Below are positions 42,401-48,755 of a stretch of 64,000 bases of DNA, piece after piece. Both the position numbers and the translations under genes were made by a program. Numbering within the stretch: position 1 is the first letter of the stretch; each line of letters starts with the position of its first letter. Source of the DNA: Bacteroidales bacterium (GTDB lineage Bacteria > Bacteroidota > Bacteroidia > Bacteroidales > UBA12077); assembly GCA_019038645.1 (NCBI GenBank), contig JAHOYT010000036.1, forward strand, positions 62,001 to 126,000, in the 5' to 3' direction. The notes beneath the pieces were generated by a model. That model was not told where the DNA came from, did not search any database, and was given only the letters and a program-made list of their open reading frames with translations.

Positions 42401-42794
42401 CGGTAAAAATAATTCTGGAAATTATTCCCAGATCAGTTGAATCAGAAACCAGCGATTTGTATTCGACAAAACCTTTCGCATTTCTTTCCAGAAAACCAAA
42501 ATTATTATTTGTACCTACGTAAACCTTATTATCGTACGGACTTTTTTTAATTGCAAATGGAATAAACGGAATCTTAATCATATCCCATTTTACACCATCA
42601 AATGACATAATCCCACGCCTGTTTGCAAAAAACATAATATTATGATCGTCCTGACTTACAGACCAGTTCTGAGTTTCAATTTCTTTACATTCTTTATAAT
42701 GCGTAATAAATGGAGTTCCTTCCTGTGCAATTAATTCGGTTGTGCATAGGAAAATTATTAACAACGGAAGAATAATCCTTATCCTTTTAAGCAT
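39411..42794 (-). CDS. Two-component-propeller / Y_Y_Y / PP2C sensor phosphatase
   Basis: Giant membrane sensor of 1127 residues. Signal peptide (1-23); a periplasmic beta-propeller of two-component-regulator repeats (about 25-690; for example GVKWDMIKIPFIPFAIKKSPYDNKVYVGTNNNFG, NGLPDDEIYSLGLDNNNGLWITHEFGISR); a Y_Y_Y domain (about 700-775, QYQYFVEGLMNKWSDWSAN); one transmembrane helix (about 782-803); a coiled coil; and a SpoIIE PP2C domain with ASINYASRIQNAVLP, SGDFYWIAE, AADCTGHGVPGAFM, FSDGYVDQFGG and IDDIIFIG. A lysine/serine-rich insert of about 80 residues interrupts the propeller. The output replaces the kinase usually found on this sensor type. Its substrate may be the SiaC-like protein encoded elsewhere in the window. 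Confidence 0.92.
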   Translation of the reverse strand: MLKRIRIILPLLIIFLCTTELIAQEGTPFITHYKECKEIETQNWSVSQDDHNIMFFANRRGIMSFDGVKWDMIKIPFIPFAIKKSPYDNKVYVGTNNNFGFLERNAKGFVEYKSLVSDSTDLGIISRIIFTDSTIFFYGEQTITRYFIQNPDMNKRWSAKNNKRFTGMFITNRNTFINVSGEGLYRLESDTLFPIVTGFYTENSEILFSLPYNNQKILVGTDNSELYTFDGIKYYNYDINDDGYLKESILADGQIISDSLYAFGTLYGGVEIVNKRTGKIVYTVNYQNGLPDDEIYSLGLDNNNGLWITHEFGISRVDFSLPLRNFSNYPGLKGNLISSLWHNNELYVATNEGVYYLSEVKDFNEIEFWVKSKPVKERVRTTSEKSSVSESTGSKKTDKRLFSRLFSKKESESIAPTEQKPTSKKSVKSTQTKPRYVKRTRSELKSINYIYKKIEGFDEKCTQLISTNQGILVASNNGLFHIEEKKVTTLVKNRYINQISKEINGNYFIGTNNGFFSVKYKEDNWHIIPELIDFTEPIYTINILPDSSTWLGSNEAVYSFSVDTSENLIELKKYKVKTDFPEQYRLDYVNDSLYLFLESGMFTYNSGVDSFIVSTNKSMVNDSRFLYLLPEQKFPWLKINNNWECINSEKVWTENEQSILKLFDDISSINSDIDNNLWIINNNRELYKINHANYIDHRPDFNVFFNDIKNEEGIHFELSDLIFKPENKAIYVRIIAPYYIKQNTTQYQYFVEGLMNKWSDWSANQNINLIVQSGNYNLHVRAKDIWGNKSELKSLQFKIEPPFSESIWFYVIIGIGILALFFTISKIRERKHSRDKKILEQKVKERTIEIQKQKEEIEGHRDKIIFQRDEILSQKEEITASINYASRIQNAVLPIKDHFEKSFNDHFILYNPRDIVSGDFYWIAEDKDKLYFTAADCTGHGVPGAFMSMLGISSLNEIFGSKSAKLTASKILNQLREKIKFSLHQTGKDGENKDGMDMAMCILHKNKNILEYAGAYNPLYLIRDGELQEYKADRMPIGIYHVEKEHFTNHEIKIKKEDTIYIFSDGYVDQFGGPGETKFKSVNLKKMLLEIHQKPMSEQKQILEDKFQQWKGELYQIDDIIFIGIKF

Positions 42795-42902
42795 ATGTTG
42801 AAATTATTATTTGGCGAACAGATTCATAAGTTAGTGAAAAATATCATACTACAGGTTTTAGATTTGATAAATTTGCACAAGATTTTTTTGGTAAAAAAGA
42901 AT

Positions 42903-43035
42903 AAGCTGTCTTGAAAGTAACAAAACTGTCATTCCCTTGAAAAAGGGAATCTCATACTTAGTCCTTATACAAATACTTATGAGATCTCCAATCTAGTTGG
43001 AGATGACCAAAAAAGGACTTTTTGGACAGCCTCTT
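42903..43035. repeat. REPIN-like palindromic element, copy B
   Basis: It shares with copy A the 29-base TGTCATTCCCTTGAAAAAGG-GAATCTCAT hairpin arm and the GAGATCTCCAATC-AGTTGGAGATGAC arm, in the same orientation, with a different spacer. The outer arms AAGCTGTC and GACAGC are imperfect. It lies between the acyl-CoA ligase stop and the propeller-PP2C start, where it may terminate the ligase transcript. Confidence 0.8.
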
Positions 43036-43044
43036 TGTTAAGGT

Positions 43045-44946
43045 TTAAAACCTGCTTATCTCATCGAGATTATTACTATTCGTAATTTCTTTAGCTTCCG
43101 GAGTAAAGAGATAATCCAGTTTTTTTGTATGATATTCAACTATTTTTCCGCGAACCATTTTTAGTGTTGAATTAATTAATTTATTTTCTTCGGAAAATGG
43201 TTCTCCAACTATTGCAGTAGCAGCAGGTAACCAACGTTCCGGAAACATACCTACGTATTTACCTCCTTTTTTATATTCATCAATTTCCTGCTGGATTTTT
43301 GTTAATGCCAGTTTTTGACCTTGTTCTGTTTCAAATGTTAAGTTGTTTTCTTTCAAATATCTCCTTAAAGCCTCTTTGGAAGGAACAATTAATCCAATTG
43401 TGTAAGGATTTTGTTCATTATATAACATCACCTGGTCGATAAATTTAGATTGTTCAACCAGAGCTTCTTCAATTGATTCCGGACTGTACTTTTCTCCGTC
43501 GTTGCCAATCAATAAACTTTTAAAACGACCTAAAACATACAGGAAGCCGTCCTTATCCATATAACCTAAATCGCCGGTATATAGCCATTTATCTTTAAGG
43601 GTTTCATTTGTAGCATTTTCGTTTTTCCAGTAACCAACCATAATGTTTTCGCCACGAACAATTATTTCACCTTTTTCACCAACCGGTAATTCATTACTAT
43701 CATCATCACAAATTTTAAGATCCAGATTTGTAACCAAATAACCTGATGAACCAAGCTTATGTTTTTTCATCGAGTTAGACGAAATAATAGGTGCAGATTC
43801 TGAAAGACCATAACCCTGAAACATTGGCATTCCTATTGCGTAATAAAATCGTTGAAGTTCAATATCAAGTAAGGCGCCACCACCAATGAAGAACTCAAGT
43901 TCGCCACCGAATCCTTCCCTGATTTTACTAAATAGAATCTTATCGAAGAGATTAAGAAGCGGCTTCTTCCAAAAATGCAGGATACCTCCTTTATTAAATC
44001 CATCTTTATTATAACTATATGCAAGTTTTAATGCAAAATTGAATAAGTTTTCTGCTGTTGCTCCTTTATCCAAAATTCCTTTCTCGATATTCTTTTTAAA
44101 ATTCTTGGCAAGTGCCGGAACACTCAATAATAAATTTGGTTTTATTTCTTTTATATTATGAGGAATATTTTTTAAAGTCTCCATTAGAGTTTTGCCCGAT
44201 TGTATAAACGCAAGACTTGCTCCATATGCCATAAAGCTGTAAATGCCAGCAGTATGCGCGAATGAATGATCAAGAGGAAGTATAAGCAAAGTTTTATAAG
44301 TGTCGGGTATATCCATTAAACTACATGCCTGCTCAACATTGGCCGTATAATTCCGGTGAGTTAACATAATTCCTTTAGGATCGGCTGTTGTACCTGATGT
44401 ATAACTAATATTTGCAAGATCGTTTGGTTTTATAGAAGATTTCGTTTTTTCAAAATCATCTTTATAGGATTTTAAATATTCGGTTCCTAAACTAAAAACG
44501 TCATCAATAAATAATTCATCTTTCTCATAAGTATCCTGAGGATCGAGATATATTATTTTTTCAAGATTTGGCAAGTCTTTTTTTATTAGTCTTATTTTAT
44601 GAGCTTGCGCATTGGAAACAATTATTATTTTAGCACCCGAATGTTCAAGTCTGAATTTAAGATCAGTACCGGCATCCAATTTCACTGATAACGGAACATT
44701 AATTGCTCCTGCATATAAAATTGCAAGCTCACTCATTACCCAATAATTTCTTCCTTCTGACAAAAGAGCTAATCGATCTTCTTTTTTTATTTTAAGGCTA
44801 ATTAAACCAGCAGCTAATGTTTTGGTTTGTTCAAGAACTTCGCCATAGGTTAAGAATTCATATTTATCTGTTTTCTTTTCCCTTAGAAAGGGATTATTAG
44901 AATATTTACGAACACTGTTTTCGAAAAGATCAATAATAGTAGTCAT
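43045..44946 (-). CDS. Long-chain acyl-CoA ligase (AMP-binding)
   Basis: ATP-dependent fatty acid:CoA ligase of the ANL superfamily, 633 residues. The P-loop motif ISYTSGTTADPKGIMLTHRN is near residue 185, GYGLSESAPIIS near 365, the hinge region WLYTGDLGYMDKDGFLYVLGRFKSLLIGNDGEKYSPESIEEAL near 455-500 and a catalytic Lys region near the C-terminus. The insert after the P-loop region is typical of long-chain (FadD15-like) enzymes. It activates fatty acids for lipid synthesis or breakdown. It is monocistronic, with a REPIN-like repeat directly downstream. Confidence 0.92.
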   Translation of the reverse strand: MTTIIDLFENSVRKYSNNPFLREKKTDKYEFLTYGEVLEQTKTLAAGLISLKIKKEDRLALLSEGRNYWVMSELAILYAGAINVPLSVKLDAGTDLKFRLEHSGAKIIIVSNAQAHKIRLIKKDLPNLEKIIYLDPQDTYEKDELFIDDVFSLGTEYLKSYKDDFEKTKSSIKPNDLANISYTSGTTADPKGIMLTHRNYTANVEQACSLMDIPDTYKTLLILPLDHSFAHTAGIYSFMAYGASLAFIQSGKTLMETLKNIPHNIKEIKPNLLLSVPALAKNFKKNIEKGILDKGATAENLFNFALKLAYSYNKDGFNKGGILHFWKKPLLNLFDKILFSKIREGFGGELEFFIGGGALLDIELQRFYYAIGMPMFQGYGLSESAPIISSNSMKKHKLGSSGYLVTNLDLKICDDDSNELPVGEKGEIIVRGENIMVGYWKNENATNETLKDKWLYTGDLGYMDKDGFLYVLGRFKSLLIGNDGEKYSPESIEEALVEQSKFIDQVMLYNEQNPYTIGLIVPSKEALRRYLKENNLTFETEQGQKLALTKIQQEIDEYKKGGKYVGMFPERWLPAATAIVGEPFSEENKLINSTLKMVRGKIVEYHTKKLDYLFTPEAKEITNSNNLDEISRF

Positions 44947-45130
44947 GTTATTTAGAGTTTAATTTGACCTCACAAGTTAAAAAAAATCATTAAAATTTTA
45001 TGATCTTCCATTTTATATTATTGTTCTTTAGTTCAAGTTAGCTGAAAAACAGAGTGTTATGATCGATCAATTTAAGATCATTTTCATATTGATGTATAAA
45101 TGTTTTAAATTCAGATTTTTATGTCAATAT

Positions 45131-45164
45131 TTTTGATTGTCACAGGTATTTTTATATATCTTTG
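45131..45164 (+). promoter_or_regulatory. Bacteroidota promoter (-33 and -7) of the SPOR lipoprotein gene
   Basis: TTTTG at 45131-45135 and TATCTTTG at 45157-45164 give both elements with about 21 bases between them. The start would be near 45171, inside the track ORF that begins at 45121, which shows that ORF start is too early. Confidence 0.6.
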
Positions 45165-45201
45165 TATTATAAACTCAAAATCAATATTTAATCGGAATAG
45201 T

Positions 45202-45654
45202 ATGAGAAATTTAGTTATAGTATTAAGTTTATTAGTTGTTCTTAGTTCAGGATGTGAAATGTTTGGAAAGAAAAAGCGCGCCGAGCAAGCAGCAATTGAG
45301 CTAAAAGCTAAAAATGATAGTATTGCAAAAGCTAAGAAGAAAGCAGAAGATGCTAAAATAAAAAAGCAAAAAGAAGAACAGGCTAAAAAGGCTGCAATTA
45401 AAAAGGCAGAAGAAGAAAGACGAAAATTATATAAGTTTCATATTATTGTTGGAAGCTTTAAAACTCCTGAATATGCAACTGCTTATAACAATTTAATGAG
45501 TAGTAAGGGATATCAGACTGAGTTAATTACTAATAGATATAATTTCAAAATGGTGAGTATAGGTGCATCTAAATCCTGGAAAGAAGCTGTAATTGAATTA
45601 AATAAAGCTCGCGAAGCCATTGAGCCAACCTCATGGATTCATATTAGAGAATAA
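45202..45654 (+). CDS. SPOR-domain lipoprotein
   Basis: Peptidoglycan-binding protein of 150 residues. The ATG at 45202 gives MRNLVIVLSLLVVLSSGCEMFG, a clear lipoprotein signal, while the track's extra 27 residues contain the promoter. A lysine/alanine/glutamate coiled coil follows (about 25-75), then a SPOR domain (FHIIVGSFKTPEYATAYNNLMSSKGYQTELI) to the end, which binds denuded glycan at division sites. A strong terminator follows directly, so it is a single-gene unit. Confidence 0.9.
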   Translation: MRNLVIVLSLLVVLSSGCEMFGKKKRAEQAAIELKAKNDSIAKAKKKAEDAKIKKQKEEQAKKAAIKKAEEERRKLYKFHIIVGSFKTPEYATAYNNLMSSKGYQTELITNRYNFKMVSIGASKSWKEAVIELNKAREAIEPTSWIHIRE

Positions 45655-45678
45655 AACAGAACTTAAAATTGAAATATG

Positions 45679-45704
45679 AGCCGGCATTTGCCGGCTTTTT
45701 TTTT
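45679..45704 (+). terminator. Terminator of the SPOR lipoprotein gene
   Basis: AGCCGGCA pairs with TGCCGGCT and is followed by nine T residues. Confidence 0.93.
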
Positions 45705-45838
45705 GTTACTTATTAACAATTTCTTAAAAAGATTTTAATGCTATACACTTATATTTAGATTAAATCATTTTTTAAAACAATGAATTATTTTATATTCGCA
45801 AGATGTTTTTGAAAAATAATTAATTAATTAAAATAATT

Positions 45839-47233
45839 ATGGGTGAGAAAATAGTTCAATCTTTAAGAAATTCTAAGGGTGCAAGATGGGGAGCCTTAGC
45901 TGTTGTGTCGTTTACAATGATGACTGGTTATTATATCAATTATGTAATATCTCCTTTAAAACCTCTTTTCGAAGAATATTTTGGCTGGAATAGTGTTGAT
46001 TTTGGCTTATGGAATAGTGCTTACGGTTGGTTTAATGTTTTCTTTTTAATGTTAATTTTTGGAGGAATAATATTAGATAAAATTGGAGTAAGATTTACGG
46101 GACTTGGAGCTGCACTTACCATGATTATTGGAACTATATTACAATATTTAGCAGTTGAAGGCTTGGTTCCTATGGAAGGACTCTTTTTTGAAGGAACATT
46201 TTTAGAAATGAAATCTCAAATTTTTTATGGGGCACTTGGATTTGCAATTTTTGGAGTTGGTGTTGAAGTTGCCGGAATAACTGTTTCAAAAGTAATTGTA
46301 AAGTGGTTTAAAGGTAAAGAATTAGCACTTGCAATGGGATTAGAAATGGCAACTGCGCGTATGGGAACAGCTCTTGCATTAGCATTACCATTACCTATGG
46401 CAACAGTTTGGTTCGGAACAAGAGCTGAACCAGCAATTTCTGCTCCGGTTATGCTCGGCCTAGGCCTTTTAGTTGCAGGTTTTGTAGCTTTTATCTGGTA
46501 TACATTTATGGATAAAAAATTAGAAGCATCAGAAGGTATTGATAAGGCTTCCAAAGAAGATGAGTTTAAAGTAAGTGATATTTTTACCATCCTGGTAAAT
46601 AAGGGTTTTTGGTTAATTGCATTACTTTGTGTATTATTTTACTCTGGTGTTTTTCCATTTTTATATTATGCTACAGATTTAATGATTAATAAATACGGTG
46701 TTAATCCAGATTTTGCAGGAACTATTCCTGGACTTTTACCATTTGGAACAATATTATTAACTCCAATATTTGGTAGTATTTACGATAGAAAAGGAAAAGG
46801 AGCTACAATTATGTTAATTGGTTCTGTTATGCTATTGATTGCCCATACATTTTTTGCAATTCCATTTATCGACAATTATGTTATTGCAATTGCCCTTATT
46901 TTATTTTTAGGTGTTACATTCTCTCTAGTACCTTCAGCAATGTGGCCTTCAGTTCCAAAGATTATTCCTGAAAAGCAATTAGGAACAGCATACGCTCTTA
47001 TATTTTGGGTTCAAAACTGGGGATTAATGGGAATGCCATTATTAATTGGCTGGTCATTAGAGAAATACGGACGTGTTGCTGATGAGTCAATAAAAGGATA
47101 TCATTATGACTATACTGTTCCTATGATGATATTTGCGGCTACAGGCTTTTTAGCTATTATCGTTGCTATAATGCTTAAAGCAGAAGATAAGAAAAAAGGT
47201 TATGGACTGGAATTACCTAATATGCAAAAGTAA
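45839..47233 (+). CDS. MFS transporter, copy 1
   Basis: Twelve-helix major facilitator of 464 residues. The loop 2-3 motif is GGIILDKIGVRFTG and the segment VVKWFKGKELALAMGLEMATARMG (VIVKWFKG) is the loop 4-5 region; loop 8-9 is GSIYDRKGKGAT. The substrate is not evident; the family resembles oxalate/nitrate-type or Bacteroidota-specific MFS. It is followed by a terminator and then a paralogue with the same signatures, so the pair arose by tandem duplication but may be separately expressed. Confidence 0.88.
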   Translation: MGEKIVQSLRNSKGARWGALAVVSFTMMTGYYINYVISPLKPLFEEYFGWNSVDFGLWNSAYGWFNVFFLMLIFGGIILDKIGVRFTGLGAALTMIIGTILQYLAVEGLVPMEGLFFEGTFLEMKSQIFYGALGFAIFGVGVEVAGITVSKVIVKWFKGKELALAMGLEMATARMGTALALALPLPMATVWFGTRAEPAISAPVMLGLGLLVAGFVAFIWYTFMDKKLEASEGIDKASKEDEFKVSDIFTILVNKGFWLIALLCVLFYSGVFPFLYYATDLMINKYGVNPDFAGTIPGLLPFGTILLTPIFGSIYDRKGKGATIMLIGSVMLLIAHTFFAIPFIDNYVIAIALILFLGVTFSLVPSAMWPSVPKIIPEKQLGTAYALIFWVQNWGLMGMPLLIGWSLEKYGRVADESIKGYHYDYTVPMMIFAATGFLAIIVAIMLKAEDKKKGYGLELPNMQK

Positions 47234-47253
47234 TTTATTCTAAAATATATTTC

Positions 47254-47286
47254 GGGCTGTTCAAATAAATGAGCAGCCTTTTTTTT
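47254..47286 (+). terminator. Terminator between the two MFS genes
   Basis: GGCTGTTCA pairs with TGAGCAGCC around AATAAA, followed by eight T residues. It makes the second MFS gene a separate or attenuated unit. Confidence 0.85.
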
Positions 47287-47322
47287 AGTTTTTATTTGTA
47301 TTATTGTGTTTCGAAAATCTAA

Positions 47323-48684
47323 ATGAAATTTATTATGTCAAAAAAGCTAGCTGATTCAAAATATTTACGTTGGGGAATTTTAATTCTAGTAGGATTTATT
47401 TTATCTGTAAATTATTATTTCTACGATGCCTTTTCAACTTTAAAAGATTTATTAGTGCAGGAATTTAGTTTCACAAATACACAATATGGTTTATTTGTTG
47501 CATTTTATTCTATTCCAAATACGTTCCTGTTAATGGCTGTAATTGGAGGAGTAATTCTTGATAAATTGGGTATTCGCAGAACTGGATTTATGTTTATATT
47601 CTTTATGGCTTTTGGAGCTGTTCTTACTGCATATGGAGCAAGTGATTTTTATAAAGATGGTTTAGGATATGGTTTTATGAGTTCATTCTTACCCAATTAT
47701 TCGCCGGAATTAAAAATGATGTTATTAGGTCGGTTCTTTTATGGCTTAGGTGCTGAAACAAGTATTGTTGTTATTAGTAAAGTTTTGGTAAAATGGTTCA
47801 AAGGAAAAGATTTAGCTCTTGCATTTGGTTTAAAAGTTGGATTTGGAAGATTAGGTACATTTGCAGCATTAAATTTATCTCCTGTATTAGCTAATAATGG
47901 ACAAACGCTTGGTGTAGCTGTATGGTTTGCAGGAATTTTAGTTTGCATTGGATTATTAGCATTTATTATTTATATCATCTTCGATTTAAAATTTGATAAA
48001 GAAGTAAAAGATACTCAAGTGCTATTATCAGAAAAGGATAAGTTTAAAATATCTGATATATGGGGAATTTTATCGAACAGGGCTTATATTTTTATTGCAC
48101 TTTTATGTGTTACTTTTTATTCAGCAGTATTTCCTTTTGTGGCATTTGCTCCTGATTTTTTTGCTAATAAGTTTGGAATGAGTGCAGTAGCTAGCGGGCA
48201 AATAACCTCATTATTACCTTTAGGAACAATGATTTTTACTCCGATCTTCGGAGCCTTAATTGATAGATTAGGGAAAGCTGCGTCAGTAATGACCTTTGGT
48301 GCACTTATATTGTTAATAGTGCATTTAACATTTGCTTTGACCAATATTCCCCCATATATCCCAATGGTTTTATTGGGAATTTCATTTTCATTGGTTCCGG
48401 CAGCCATGTGGCCAACAATGGTTAAATTAGTTGAAGAAAAACAAATTGGGACTGCATATGGTTTAATGTACTCAATTCAAAATTTAGGATTGTGGGGATT
48501 TCCAATTCTTGCAGGTGTAATTCTTGATACTACAAATCCTGGTAATCCCGAAGTATTAAATTACACATATACAATACTAATGTTTGCAGCATTAGGCTTA
48601 TTAGGATTGTTTTTTGGTTATATGTTAAAACATAATGATAAAAAATATGGTCTTGGTGTTGATCAACCATTAAATAAAAAATAG
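47323..48684 (+). CDS. MFS transporter, copy 2
   Basis: Twelve-helix major facilitator of 453 residues, paralogous to the preceding gene: shared blocks include the start KYLRWGILILVGFILSVNYY, GGVILDKLGIRRTGF, VLVKWFKGKDLALAFGLKVGFGRLG, LLCVTFYSAVFPF and VPAAMWPTMVKLVEEKQIGTAYGLMYSIQNLGLWGFP. The substrate is unknown. Two in-frame ATGs (47323 and 47335) are possible starts; MSKKLADSKY at the second also fits. A bidirectional terminator follows. Confidence 0.88.
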   Translation: MKFIMSKKLADSKYLRWGILILVGFILSVNYYFYDAFSTLKDLLVQEFSFTNTQYGLFVAFYSIPNTFLLMAVIGGVILDKLGIRRTGFMFIFFMAFGAVLTAYGASDFYKDGLGYGFMSSFLPNYSPELKMMLLGRFFYGLGAETSIVVISKVLVKWFKGKDLALAFGLKVGFGRLGTFAALNLSPVLANNGQTLGVAVWFAGILVCIGLLAFIIYIIFDLKFDKEVKDTQVLLSEKDKFKISDIWGILSNRAYIFIALLCVTFYSAVFPFVAFAPDFFANKFGMSAVASGQITSLLPLGTMIFTPIFGALIDRLGKAASVMTFGALILLIVHLTFALTNIPPYIPMVLLGISFSLVPAAMWPTMVKLVEEKQIGTAYGLMYSIQNLGLWGFPILAGVILDTTNPGNPEVLNYTYTILMFAALGLLGLFFGYMLKHNDKKYGLGVDQPLNKK

Positions 48685-48705
48685 ACACAAGATACTTGAG
48701 TAATA

Positions 48706-48735
48706 AAAAAGGCACGTATAAAACGTGCCTTTTTG
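48706..48735 (+). terminator. Bidirectional terminator between MFS and M16C genes
   Basis: AAAAAAGGCACGT pairs with ACGTGCCTTTTT around ATAAA; the symmetric flanks suit both convergent genes. Confidence 0.9.
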
Positions 48736-48755
48736 GTATGTGTAAAAAGAAATGA

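Noticed and set aside
46225-46590. Minus-strand ORF of 121 codons inside MFS copy 1
   Set aside because: Shadow of a membrane-protein gene; the same pattern occurs in copy 2 at 48117-48407.
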